A DNA stretch of 64,000 nt, taken from Roridomyces roridus (Eukaryota > Basidiomycota > Agaricomycetes > Agaricales > Mycenaceae). This document shows, in pieces, positions 40,889-52,400 of the stretch (the first letter of the stretch is position 1; every line of letters starts with the position of its first letter). The notes under the pieces are model-generated. The model had not been told where the DNA came from and searched no databases. It worked only from the letters and a program-made list of their open reading frames with translations. Position numbers and translations under genes: made by a program. The stretch spans positions 1,426,001 through 1,490,000 of the forward strand of contig JARKIF010000004.1 in the NCBI GenBank assembly GCA_029378245.1. Reading direction: 5' to 3'.

Positions 40889-42610
40889 CTAATAACAACT
40901 GGAATCCATTTCATGTCCCATCGCTGTGACTGAGGAAGAAGCCGATTCCTTGTCGTGCGTATGGAGGCCAATGGCGAGGACATCATACTCACCTCCAGAC
41001 GACGCCTCGTGTGGGGTCTCGCGCGTAGATGTCAATGGCAATGTGTTGTTGAAGCACAAGGTTGTCGGAGCCCTGTTCGCAGTTCCTTTGTCCCAGCCCT
41101 GGCGTTTGGCCACGCGATAGATGATGAGCAACGGGGCGAGAAGCTGCAGAATCATATGCATATCAAATCCAAACGGATTGAATAGTGAAGCCCCAATACC
41201 TGAGCCTGAATGAGGATCGGGATGAAAAGATTGGATAGGCTGCTCTCGAGACCGTAGGGGACAAGAAATAGGATCGAGGCGACGGCATAAAGCAGAGAAC
41301 TCTCTGTGAGCATCGCGCTGATCGATGCGACGGGTAGGGATGCTGCCTGCTCCCTGCCCAATGTGTCTTGCAGAGACCGTCGATAGAGGGACAGTCGAAA
41401 GAGGATCATAAATGTTATGAGGACGTTCAATCCGGCGGACAAGGAATAATACGGAAGGCCGAAGTTGACGGTTGTCCTTGTCCATAGGTCTGCGTTGGGA
41501 CGGGACGACTGGAACAGGACCATTACACCCATGGCTGAGTAGGAGATGAATACGAGTGATTATTTGAATCCATAAAACTCGCCTATTGAGCCCAGATAAG
41601 GTAGCGGCCATCCATTTGCTGCAAACGTCACGTGAATTACAAAGATCAATGTATTGCAAGCCATTGTATGGGTTCTACGCTAATCGCTTCCATGAATCTT
41701 TAGATATGGTACTTAAGAGTGCCCCAATTACAGGCTTAAGCATGAATGTAAAAATTGAGTGAGGAGTTGTTCTTTGAAGTCGTTGCGCCACGAGCATCAG
41801 AATTTGATCGGACTGACAGATTTGACGGGTACCGACCTTGCAAGGACAACTCCTCTCTCAATTGTGGTTCAATTGCTTAGCCCCGTGGATGCTACACTCT
41901 TAAGATGCAGTTCTAAAGATTCATGGAAGGGATAAGCAAGAAAGTGGCTCTACGCTGCACAGTGCATCAATCTCGGAAATGTGACCATATATGGAAGACT
42001 CCGCCAAATTCACGTGACGTTGACAGTAAATGGATGGCCGCTACCTTACATCAAAAACGGCAAAACGAGGATGGCGAAGTTCATATGAAAGACAATGAAG
42101 CAGCGGTACAGCTGAGAGAAGCCCAAGATAAGCGTAGAATGGAGATCAAGAAGTGGACCAGAAACGGACCAAGAACCCACCGGCAATCCAGTCGCTAACA
42201 ATGGCACATGAATTGGGCACCACTGTATCTGCCTCCCCGTAACGAGACGCCAAGTACGGGATTGGACCTCCAGGAAAGTTGCGATTGTCAACGAACCCAA
42301 CTTTAAGGAACCAGATATCCATGCAAGTGAAGACCGTTCCGAGAGCGAATATGACAAAGGTCAGAACGATTAAGGGAATGTTGCACCTTTCGTGTCGATG
42401 AGGGGGGTTGTGAATGAGGTGATACATCGTCTGGAAGAAAACACAGATAGCAATTCCTGTGTGCAGTGAATGAGATGGAGAGATAAACGGAGACTCCGGA
42501 TCCGTCGCCTCACCGAAAAGCATTTGAGATATCGGGCCACCGACGATGGTAGCGCGCTCGACGGCCAATGTGGCCTCGGGAAGGTCGGGACGGTTCGGAT
42601 TCGATGGCAT
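40889..42610 (-). pseudogene. seven-helix membrane protein gene interrupted by a MITE
   Basis: Minus strand from ATG 42610: LAVERATIVGGPISQMLF, then after a 57-nt intron IAICVFFQTMYHLIHNP, then IPLIVLTFVIFALGTVFTCM, SCAIVSDWIAGGFL, LYRCFIVFHMNFAILVLPFL. A 448-bp MITE then sits in the exon at a TA. Beyond it the gene continues YLGSI-AMGVMVLFQSSRPN, LNVLITFMILFRLSLYRRSL, MLTESSLLYAVASILFLVPY and LLAPLLIIYRVAKRQGWDKG, with a stop at 40889. The layout is that of a large uncharacterised mushroom family of 7-helix proteins. One intron (41582-41535) starts with GC. Without the MITE the exon reads through in frame, so the insertion seems recent. Confidence 0.75.
41599..42046. mobile_element. 448-bp TA-flanked MITE (same family as 27741)
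   Basis: The left end AGGTAGCGGCCATCCATTTG and the right end (reverse complement AGGTAGCGGCCATCCATTTA) match over about 45 bp, up to AACGTCACGTGAATT. TA is duplicated (41597-41598, 42047-42048). The ends share TAAGGTA..CCATCCA..AACGTCACGTG with the MITE at 27741. Confidence 0.88.
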
Positions 42611-43950
42611 TGTCTACAGTCAGGAAGTGGCTTCCAACTTGATGGCGGTTGTAGATCCAGAACAGTGTCGGCAAGCTTTACTTATGAAAATTCAGACCGG
42701 GAATGACGAGACCTGTCTTCCGTTGCAATCAGATGGAAATGTGGAAGGGAAGGGAAGCTGTGGGTATCCTTATTCGCGGGAGGTAGTAAGGAGGAAAGGT
42801 GAGATCGCAACGTGGCGGTGCCAGGTCGCCGTCATTTCTTGTTGGTTTCAAAGCTTTTGGACATCCTTCCGAGTTTCCATTCTCCGTTGACAGGCTACAG
42901 CTGTCCGTCTGGGACAGAACTGGCCGTGTCATACCGAGTCTCCGGCAGAACAGGTACGTATAAGTACCTTCGGCGTTCGCTGACCATTTACTCCTCCCCC
43001 AGCCCACTGGGCTCCGCTTCGTTTCAGGATCGACTCTCTTGCTGGGCATTTGACCGCAAACAATGATACCACCTGGGTGCTTCACACATCTACCTTGCAT
43101 CAGCATCCTTGGGTCCGCATCTCAAATCGGCCAAAATCTGTTGATTCAACCTTGGTTCAATGCCGAAATCCCCGAGGTTTTGCTCGTGGCTTCGCTCGAT
43201 ACTATCTCATCTGCGCTGTTCTCCCGAGTACTCTGAATGGTCCTTTTTTTCTCATGCGGGCTTCAACTTGCAACCGCAGTTTTATCTCGCACGAAGCTCC
43301 CAATCACATCCGTTGTTCTGGGTCCGTTACTTGGGCAACTTACCCCGCGCCCTAGACCAGAACCTGGTCTGACTATGAGTTGTCGATAGACAAACATTTC
43401 ATAGACAGACTGGTTACAAGTCTACCCGCGCCCCCGTTTGGAAGTTTACCCCAGACAACCACACCGAGGCACTCTTCTCACAAATGGAAAATCAGCGGCT
43501 CATTCAAACTTCCCTTTGCCAGTGGGAGGTCACCACTGCCAAGATCGCGTCGCCTGAGGCCACTGGCACCGCCGCTCAACCGCCGCCTCCCTGGGTTCCA
43601 CCCGGTCACATGCATCTGCTTCTGCCGCTTTTATGATGCATCGCGGATGTTGTACGTATACATTCCCAAAGGTGCGTGAATTTTGCGCTTTCCTTCTGAT
43701 ATATCTTGAAATGGCACTGTAGTTTGACGAGACTATATGCGTCTCAACCAATCCTGTCGCTCAATACGCGCTCAATACGCGCTCAATACGCGTGAGCCTC
43801 GTCTTTCTGGTATTATTGAATCAAGAGTTCCAAACGACGGGGTCCCACTCGTGCAACCAAGCGGTGAATCTCACTGGTAACGTCCGACACTCGGTAACAT
43901 TTCGTTCCATCTTCCAGATACTATATATCAAGTCCAGCAGGTCGTAGGCC
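42611..43950. other. intergenic region
   Basis: Only short frames without a recognisable domain. A short tandem repeat of three 11-bp units (GCTCAATACGC) lies at 43759-43791. Confidence 0.4.
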
Positions 43951-43958
43951 TATAAAAG
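43951..43958 (+). promoter_or_regulatory. TATA box
   Basis: TATAAAAG lies 95 bp upstream of the ATG at 44046, with a CT/CA-rich leader between, as expected of a fungal promoter. Confidence 0.4.
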
Positions 43959-44045
43959 CACCGGATTTCTAAATCAACCTCAAGTTTCAAAGACCACTGT
44001 TCGCATCCTCATCTCATTCTTCAACCTCTCTTGGTCAAGATTTGA

Positions 44046-44511
44046 ATGCGCTCGGACGCAAGCAAGGATCCGGGCCTGTACCCTCATCCCACTGCCTGCG
44101 CAAGACAGAAGCAACTCGGCTTCATCCTCGCAACAACCCAACAACTACTTCGTCTGAGACGCATTTTACAATTGCCTTTATCTTTGCCGCGTTCAACCGT
44201 CTTGATCACCTCCGTTGCTCCCGGTACGAGAGTTATCCATTGCTAATCAATACCCAGATCTGATCGATCTGAACCCTCAATATCCAATGCTTGACTATGA
44301 CAGGGCCGCCGCGCCGTCCAAGGTCGTGGAGCTGCGTGGTGCTGGCAGGGACGTCGCCCACATCCGCCACGTTAGTTTGAGCGCCGATATGCTTCTTCGG
44401 CGCATTTCAGGGGGTCTGACAATACCTAGAAGCACAAGGAAGCAGAAAAGGGAGAGGATCGATTTTGTGGGCGCGGAGAAAATAGGTATTTGGGAGGCGT
44501 GTAATCCATAA
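44046..44511 (+). CDS. hypothetical small protein, two exons
   Basis: ATG 44046 begins MRSDASKDPGLYPHPTACAR. An intron of about 34 nt (GTACGAG...TGCTAAT...CCCAG) would join VAP to DLIDLNPQYPMLDYDRAAAP and continue to a stop at 44511. A TATA box and a CT-rich leader stand upstream. The intron is unusually short and no family is recognised. The minus strand has competing open frames with two hydrophobic stretches. Confidence 0.3.
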
Positions 44512-44652
44512 AGTCCAACAAGAAAGATGTTGACCAAGAGCAGCATGAAGGGAAGAGGTACTGCGGAAGAAACGATGCGAGTGGCACAGAACAGAAGCAT
44601 CTGCAGCAACGAATGAATTACGCCCAAAAGATCATTCGCGGAGTACACTCAC

Positions 44653-45978
44653 CTAGGAAGGGAACAGATTTTTGTCCTTTCCGATCCAAACACTCATACC
44701 ACCGGCTTCTAATTCCTTCAAAGCAGGGAGGACAACCGGGGACACAAATGAGTCAAGAAGGACCGATTTCGGATTCCAGACATAGGAACGTATGCGCAGA
44801 GTTCGTAGGGTGGTGCGACGAGCTAATATCACTGGAAGCAACATATCCCAGTAGGAGTCGGGGAAGGTGCCCTGGGGCATTAAGAATTCCAAAATTTGTA
44901 GGTTCGGAAGTATTTTGGACGAGTCACTGCGCGCCAAGATGGCCGACAGCTGTGCGATGGCATCGGAATATGGGCACGAGATCTCCAACTGGGTGGCGGT
45001 CGGACATATATCCAAAATCCCGACAAGCAATTCCGAATCGACAGGCCATCCTCCAAGTTTCATTTGCAAGAAATCGATGGAGAGCTTTTGAAGGGGTGGT
45101 GACGATCGTTCGAGGAAGGGAACGAGTTGAGCTAAAACCATGTGCATATTCCCCAGCTCAAGGGACTCGAGCCCGGGGGCGGTGATGCACGCGAGTATAT
45201 GATCGTCGCTCTCGGGATTCCAGGGATTGAGTACCAGGTCGAGTCGACGCAGATGCTGAAAAACCAGCGCTCCTGTCGCATTGGGGAGTAGGTTCATGTC
45301 TTGAATGGACAGCTCGACCAAGTTGGGAGAATGGCGTAGGAGTTCGATCAAGGAAGACGAGGGACATTCCAGCCTACTGAGACCACATATTTTCAGGGTT
45401 CGGAGTAGCGGAAACATCTCCGTGACACCAAAATGGATGCCAAGAGTGCTCGAATACTGCCCTCCAAGCTCGATATCGAGACTCTTCAGACGCCCGAAAC
45501 GGGCCTGAATGAGAGCAGTTATATCGTCCTCGAAAGCTCCTAGTCCCTCATCGTCGTCGGCTGCCTCGGCATTGATCGTTACGCGCAATTCCAAAGGCTG
45601 ATTCCGCGCACGTTCCAACCATCTCTCGAAAACCGGCGAGAAACCCAGAGAGCGCAGGAGGACGATATGAAGTGTACTCCAAAGCGCGGTGGTTGACAAT
45701 GCAATCTCGGTCCATGCATGACAGATTTGGAGGAGTATTATGGGGATATCGTCGATTCCAGTGCGCCTATACTCAGGGCTAGCGCGGTCGAGGCAAAGGC
45801 AGCGAAGGAAGATTTCGGAGGAGATTTCGAGTGGCAATCGTGTTATGGGATCGCGTATATCGTTGAGCTGGCGCTGCAGAAGGCTTCTACTGCGCTCAAG
45901 CTTCTTCAGAACCTCTTTCTGTCGCTCTACATCTTTGGAAACGGCGCTAATCTGTGCCTCGAGTGCTTGTACCGACAT
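44653..45978 (-). CDS. F-box-like protein with coiled-coil N-terminus (intact)
   Basis: A single exon of 441 residues from ATG 45978. The coiled coil MSVQALEAQISAVSKDVERQ (to about residue 40) precedes DPITRLPLEISSEIFLRCLC and LLQICHAWTEIALSTTALWS. Leucine-rich repeat-like segments follow: SPNLVELSIQDMNLL, APGLESLELGNMHMV, TATQLEISCPYSD and LPNLQILEFLMP. The C-terminus is GGMSVWIGKDKNLFPS. It is a likely SCF adaptor with unknown target. It is the best reference for reading the split copy at 35828-40017. Confidence 0.85.
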   Translation of the reverse strand: MSVQALEAQISAVSKDVERQKEVLKKLERSRSLLQRQLNDIRDPITRLPLEISSEIFLRCLCLDRASPEYRRTGIDDIPIILLQICHAWTEIALSTTALWSTLHIVLLRSLGFSPVFERWLERARNQPLELRVTINAEAADDDEGLGAFEDDITALIQARFGRLKSLDIELGGQYSSTLGIHFGVTEMFPLLRTLKICGLSRLECPSSSLIELLRHSPNLVELSIQDMNLLPNATGALVFQHLRRLDLVLNPWNPESDDHILACITAPGLESLELGNMHMVLAQLVPFLERSSPPLQKLSIDFLQMKLGGWPVDSELLVGILDICPTATQLEISCPYSDAIAQLSAILARSDSSKILPNLQILEFLMPQGTFPDSYWDMLLPVILARRTTLRTLRIRSYVWNPKSVLLDSFVSPVVLPALKELEAGGMSVWIGKDKNLFPS

Positions 45979-47286
45979 GAGCTGCAAAGAGGTACAGAAC
46001 GGGCCATAACACGGCGGAAATTGACCACTGACAGGCAAATTATCTCCTAATCTCCACCACACAGACAGAGTGCACGAGTGAGCACGAAGCTGAAGAGCAA
46101 GCAAAGAGCAAGTGAAGTGGCGGAAGCAGAGGCGCGTACGTACATAAATGAAACCGGAGCAAACACAAGTGCTTCGTGATCTGCTTGTCCCGAACCATCA
46201 TGCCACCCTGCGCCTTGGACTCATTGGAGGCTATCTCAAGCAAATCTCCATCGATGCCACTCCATGACACCGACCGTTGCATCATCCCGCCCTGCTGCGC
46301 TAATATGTAGCTATGCACTCCCACTCCAAACGGTTCTACTCAACTGACGGCAATTAATTCGACAGCGAACATGGACAAATTTCCGCTCACTGGGCTCAAG
46401 ACACATTCCACCACTTGCAACTTGCTGAGCCGCACCGCCGCCGCCAGCCACTTGCTCCGGAATCTTCAGCTGATGTCACTGATTAGCCATACGCACTGCG
46501 AGCGTTCATTCTTTGGCCGACATTGGATGATCACCCCCAGTGAAAAGTCGGTGGAATTGTATGGTATCAAACGGTAAGATACGGGATCGGCTAAGGGTGT
46601 CAGGAATGCAACCGTATGATACCGTGTGTTCACTATTGTGCCCAAAATGCCGATATGCGGTGGTATGATTTGAGATGGAATAGTGATTTTACCGGGTAAG
46701 CGCGGGTAAGCGCAGGTATGGTTTGGGATTATATGGAATGCTGCGCGTTGCTTATGGATGCCTCCCGGAATTGTTTGGTAACAATGGGATTGATTAAAAG
46801 CTACTACATGTTACTCTATGTGGCGTACTTATGCTGCACAATACCCTCCGAAAACACTTATGTCCCCATCACAATTACACCCTTGCAGGCACGGAACCGT
46901 CTTGCTCTATTAATCACATACCAACTCTTTTGTGTAGTACGTCTTGCAAGCCTGTAGCGATGTGAGTATCATATCCAGTCACAAAGCAAGCTACTCACAT
47001 GGAATACTCGTAGGACCAGGAGGCTGGAGCAGGGGTACTTCAAAACGAAATGAATTAGTCGGAATGGCAGCAGCCGGGCAAGGGAGAGCGCACCACAATG
47101 ACAATAATACGCCGACGGGGCCGATACATGTAGATAATGACGCGGACCCACAGTGGTACGGTGAGAAGGCTACTCCGATATTCGAGAAACTGCAGACAAA
47201 GCGCGTTCAGTTAGACATCAAAGTGCCACAAGGTCGGCGGCGGTGCGCACCGATGAACCCAACGCTAGTAGGGACCGAAGGCCATG
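45979..47286. other. intergenic region
   Basis: The first 400 bp resemble the region upstream of the split F-box gene (40480-40700). Beyond that no gene is recognised. Confidence 0.4.
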
Positions 47287-48187
47287 ACACTGGGCGCAAA
47301 CAAGTCGACATGTCAATTTGACATGTGCTCACAACATGTCGCTCCCAGTGCACTCGACATGTGGCTCTAGCCTCGTGTCGTTCTGTGACATCACATGTGG
47401 GAGGATTCAAATTGGTACCCACAAATCGGCATCTAAAATTGTGATCCTCATCGCCGGCCAGCTGATCATCACAACCCATATTCTTGTGAATGTTTTTTGC
47501 CCGCTTTCCATCTGAGGCTCTGTTTTTTTCTTGATTCCCTGAATGTACATATGCCTGAATTCACCCAACTCAGTGTCCATTAATGAGGTAATTGATGGTC
47601 TGATTGCAGCTGCCATCAATCTCCAATAGGTTTTGTGCCGTGCATACGGCAACAAGCAGAATAATCATTATCAACCGGGAATCGCACTGCGCTTTAGCAG
47701 CACAAAAATTCCCAACCTCTATGAGGGGTTGGCCCGGACCAGGAAAATTCTGTGTGATTTTGATTCTTTGCTCATCATTATCTTTGATCGAATGCTTAAG
47801 CACTTAGTTTTCCAGCTCGGAAGCATCAGGCACGGACGAGATGAGGAACATGAGATTGTGCAATTTGGACACATGCATCATGAGGTGAATTTCCCTCTTA
47901 TGTGATACAAAGAGAAATTTATTATTTAGACCCCTGCTGAAACAAGTACTCTCTATGCAAAAGGAATGTGCGGATGTGATGCACGGCATCTCGGCGTGGA
48001 TGTGTTCTGAGCATCAAGATATCCCTTCCATCAGATGCTTCGTGAGAATAATGAAGCTAATGGGAAGGAAATCGCCATGCTGCCGAGCCACGTGTTTTCC
48101 GCATGTCGAGGCAAGTGGGAAGGGAGTGGGGGCGACATGTTGTGAGCACATGTCGATGTGACATGTCGATAGCTTTGCGCCCAGTGT
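47287..48187. mobile_element. 0.9-kb inverted-repeat element with CGACATGT motifs
   Basis: The left end ACACTGGGCGCAAA, through TGACATGTGCTCACAACATG to about 47370, matches the reverse complement of 48100-48187 over about 75 bp. The palindromic motif CGACATGTC or ACATGTCG recurs at least nine times near the ends. No target duplication could be fixed and no transposase frame is present. Confidence 0.7.
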
Positions 48188-48613
48188 GACATGCATGACA
48201 TCGGACCAGGGAGAGAGGAAGACAGAGGTAAGAGAGGTAAGAGAGAGGTTACAAGTCGGCGGGAGAGATGGACTTAGTGCTGGTGGCACAGCAGAAGCTG
48301 CAATGGCGGTAGGAGGAAAGAGACGTGGCCGCTAAGTTTTTTGACGTCGGCTTATAAGTGGAGTCTTGCGGACACATGGATGGGTCAATTTGAAACATTT
48401 GAATCCGCTAAGAGAGTGAACAAGCGGGATGGATTGAGATGGAGAACCGACTCATGTCAAACTGTCGACAGATCGTCTCAGGCAATCCCAAACCATTACT
48501 GAGTAACCATCTCACCAGGACTCCATCCCATTTGATACCAAACAATTCCCCCGACTTTTCACTGGGGATCACCGCGGGTCTACCTCGTTGTGTTCACTGC
48601 CGCGCCGGGACAA
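48188..48613. other. intergenic region
   Basis: No recognisable gene. Confidence 0.35.
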
Positions 48614-48722
48614 TTCCTGCCGTCCACGTCAAAGCACATTCTCCCTCCCGTTTCTCTCATAATTACCTCCCACCTCGCCCTTCTCCCCCCGAGCACATCA
48701 CCGAACCATTTCTTCTTATGAG
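48614..48722 (-). pseudogene. C-terminal fragment of a SAM-dependent methyltransferase
   Basis: On the minus strand this decayed stretch aligns with the last 35 residues of the methyltransferase at 57556-59672 (FGEMLAGEKGEGWERYMKER ... FTLTWKADIV), base for base over about 100 bp with small gaps. Frames are broken. It lies upstream of the NTF2-like gene, mirroring the arrangement at 57.5 kb. Confidence 0.65.
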
Positions 48723-48923
48723 CGCAATATGAGCGGCAAAAATCTTTTACTTGAGCTTGAGTGTCCACGTCGAGCGATTCTGTCGAGAAGACGGGGAAAG
48801 TTCTTGGGCGGCTCTGCAATGATGGCTAGCCGCGACTTACTAATTTCCAATTGAAAGCGGACAGGGCCGCTGCGCTATGGGATCTCTGTTATAAAGCAGG
48901 AATCCATCGTTTCCCTAGCTCCA

Positions 48924-49418
48924 ATGTCCTCCACCGACGACACTCGCGCGGCAATTCGCAAGACGATCACGTCCTTTTTGGACGCATACATCGCCGCCGT
49001 GGAGCAGCCCGACAAATCTTCCGAGCTACTGATGCGCGACCTCACACCGTCCTGCATGCGTTTCATACGACCGGCGGCCATGGTCAGATCCTTCGGCCTC
49101 GACCCCGCAAAGGGAGAAGACAGGGACACATACGCCGCGCGCATGAAGGGCGAACTGTTGATTCTCGCCACCGCGCGCATCAATATCGTGAAGGATAGCG
49201 TCATCATCGACGCTGAGAACAGCTGCGCAGCCTTTCGTAGCGAGCACTGGCTCACGCTGAAGGGCAGACCCGAAACGATGCTCGAGTTTGCGTGGTTTAT
49301 GGATTTCGACAAGGACGCGAAAATCGAGAAGATTGTGCAGGTTATCGACTTGGCGGAGTGCGTGAAGTACGTGGAGACCATGAAGGAAGTTGCCAAGGAG
49401 TTGGGTGGGCTTGCTTAG
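48924..49418 (+). CDS. NTF2/SnoaL-like small protein
   Basis: A single exon of 164 residues: MSSTDDTRAAIRKTITSFLD at the start, CMRFIRPAAMVRSFGLDPAK in the middle, and ENSCAAFRSEHWLTLKGRPE with EFAWFMDFDKDAKIEKIVQV near the end. The alternation of an N-terminal helix pair with beta strands ending in IxKIxQVID is that of the SnoaL-like cone fold found in fungal metabolism. Some such proteins are polyketide cyclases or isomerases, others have no known role. A fragment of a second copy stands at 57473-57537 next to a methyltransferase gene. Confidence 0.65.
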   Translation: MSSTDDTRAAIRKTITSFLDAYIAAVEQPDKSSELLMRDLTPSCMRFIRPAAMVRSFGLDPAKGEDRDTYAARMKGELLILATARINIVKDSVIIDAENSCAAFRSEHWLTLKGRPETMLEFAWFMDFDKDAKIEKIVQVIDLAECVKYVETMKEVAKELGGLA

Positions 49419-49889
49419 AAGGCGTAGAAGTACTTGAATGAACCTTTTGCACGATCAACGGCGCCGGATCATCTTGCCGAGTTCTGATCCGTCACGCTTC
49501 TGTTCTCACCACCATCTCCAGTTTCAGTCACACCTGTTTTTGCTGTCCCACAGGGCTACCGGTGCGTGAATGTTGACAATCCTTGCTGATTCTCAAGCAA
49601 ACATGTTCAGGGAACGCAATCCAGCCAACCCTTCTCCGCACCTTGTCCAAGCCTTGTCTCAGGTCTGTGCGAGCTCCTGAGTCGGTGACTGCAAGTAAGC
49701 TAAGCTCACAGCTTTCAACACAATCTGACCGTATGCGGCCTCTCAAGTCTACTAGGTTAGTGAATGGATTATGGTGTGACCTGATATCCTTCCATCGTTC
49801 CAACATCGACCGACAGGAAACACAGTCGGCGAGCCAACTCCTGGATTGTGTCACTTTGACTGGTTGACTAATTGTGACTTCGCAAGTCC
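49419..49889. other. spacer
   Basis: No recognisable gene; leader of the F-box gene at 49890. Confidence 0.35.
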
Positions 49890-52302
49890 ATGTCTATTCA
49901 AGAGCTTGAGGCGCGTATCGAGGAGATTTCGTCTGAGGTCGATCGGCAGAAAGAAATCTTGGGGAAGCTCGAGCGCGACAAAAGTCTCCTTCAGCGACAG
50001 CTCAATGCCATACGGGACCCAATAACACGACTGCCGCTCGAAATTTCTTCGGAAATATTTTTCAAATGCCTCCCCGATCGCCCCACACCGGACGGTCGCA
50101 GTATCCCCACACGTCTTCTCGGCGTCTGCAACACGTGGACTAACATTGCCCTTTCCAATCCTGGGCTTTGGTCACGAATTCATGTCTGCTTCCCATGCCC
50201 GGCGGGCTTCAAGGAAATTCTTCCGAAATGCATTCAACGTGCAGGTGCCCGCCGGTTGCACATCCGCATGGAGGGCTTGCCCGACCCAGATGTGCTTGCC
50301 CTCATCTGGTGCCGCTCAGATCGGTTGGAAACGCTGCATATCTCCGCAGATGTGCGCCATTGGAGGGACGACTGGGACGAGGGACCTCGCTGTGGTCTCC
50401 ACGACGTTCTGGCTGGCACGCAGCCAGGCCAGTTGCCGTGTCTTCGAACCCTGACCATCCTCGGTTGGTGTTCCATCGACAGCCAGCTCTGCAGCTTCTG
50501 CGGTTTTCTCCGAACCTGCTCGATCTGTCTTTCCATGACTTCAAATTAGAGTGGGAGGATGCAGTCTCCAATGAGATCATCTTGGCAGATTTGCGGCAGT
50601 TACTCGTTGGGATGAAGTACAGCTGGTCCAGTGAAAAAAACGCATTAAATAGGGTTGTAACCCATGTGGCTAATGCATTAAACTAGGGATATTCGTAGAG
50701 GCATCAAGTGAGACACGGCAGGGCTGCCGGAGCTCGCTGCTGCCGATCACTCGAGTTTCGGCACGAAAAGAAATGTTTTCAATGCTAATTAATACAATAC
50801 TATATAAAATCCGGAATAAAAACATGACCGAGCATTTAATGCGTTGAAGGAATGCTTCAACGCGTTAACTGCGCGAGTTTCGTTACCCAGGGTTTAACGT
50901 GTTGTGGTGCCGGGTGTTTGACGTGTTACCCCTGACCCGAACCACGCTGCCCGCTGCCCGCCGTCTCGCTTGGCCCGCCTCCGCCCGCCCTCCAACTTTA
51001 ACGCGTTGAATGGTTTGACGCGTGAATATACACGTGCCCAAACATTTAACACGTTAGAAGTGTGGGTTTCGCTCCCCTGGGTTTAACGCATTGAACACGT
51101 GGCTGTGATGCCCGGGATTCAACGCGTTAAACCCGACCAACGGAATCCCGCCGCGCCGCCCACCGCTGGTCCCGCTGCCGCCCAGCTGATCCTGGATCGC
51201 GCACCCGCACTGCCAAAGCCTTGAATGGGAGACATGGCCCATCGTGGCTGGCTGCACACTGGGCAGGAATCCGGGGCTGCAGCACGGGCCTTCGGCGGAT
51301 AATCGGGTTTGCGGCGCGGCGCGTCGGCGTGCAGGGTGGTAAGTGGGTATTGAGGGAGGGAAGGAGCGGAGTGAAGGGAGTAGGGATGGGGACTTGAGCT
51401 CAATAAACAGAGAATATGAATTCAATTGTATTGGGACGCACCTAAAAACCCGAATTTCCATCCCGTGCACTGCCCAGAGTGCGGCTTGAGGCGAGAAGAT
51501 GAGTGGGTGGATGAGGGCTTGGTGGCAAGGGACGATGATGACAGAGAGATTGCGGCAAGAGGGAGTCGCCGAGGCGGGATTTAGCAGGGGCGGGATTCGG
51601 TGTGTCAGGACGGCGGCATGCGGGCGGGATGACGGCTTCACAGGCTTGAGGATTCACTTGGAGGAGGCGGTGAGGCGGTGAGGCGGTCGAGTGAACGAGA
51701 GGCATCGAGATCGAGGGTGACATGGAAAAAAAAAAGGAAAATGGCGCCATTGGTAATTACGGGTGCAATTCGGGAGCAATTTGGATGCGGACCGATACAT
51801 GGCAATTGATTCCGTTTCCTTCCCTTCCCACTCTCTCCCTCTCTGGCTCTTTTCTCCTCGCTGACTGCTTGCACTCTCTTGAATCTCTCTGGACTTTCGT
51901 CATCTCATTGCCACCCTGTTTTCTCCTCCTGGTCCTCGGTCTCTGGGGCTTCGAGCAACCTAGGCAGCTGAGTCTTCGCGGCAGCAGACGGGCTCAATCT
52001 CGGTGGAAATGGGATTCGAATTGGGATTCGAATTCTACTTGTGTGCATAGGTACGTCGAGCTCTCCTTTTGCACCGAAAGCAGCTGATGATGCTGATAGC
52101 AGCACATTCACATCCGCTAATCGTTTCGTCTCCTTTCCCACCCGATCTCATCCACACCGTTTGCTACGCTGCGGTTCCCGCGTGCCCCTTCCTGTCTCTG
52201 ATCGTCGTCGCTGCCGCTACCCTTAGGACACGCTACAATGGAAACTCTGGCAGGCAGCCTCGTGCACCAGGGTGCGGGGGTGTTGTCGGAGACGCCGAGC
52301 GT

Positions 52303-52400
52303 GGGGCTGTCGCAGCACGTCGAGCGTGGGGATGTCGCAGCATGTCGAGCGTGGGCACATCGAGCACCGGTACATCGAGCACCGGTACATCGGAAACGCG
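52303..52400. repeat. minisatellite-like repeats inside the hAT-like element
   Basis: Two copies of GTCGCAGCA(C/T)GTCGAGCGTGGG, then two of CATCGAGCACCGGTA. No function is evident. Confidence 0.6.

Noticed and set aside
44295..44648. 117-codon minus frame with two hydrophobic stretches
   Set aside because: It begins with GTG rather than ATG, overlaps a competing + strand gene model and matches no family that I know.
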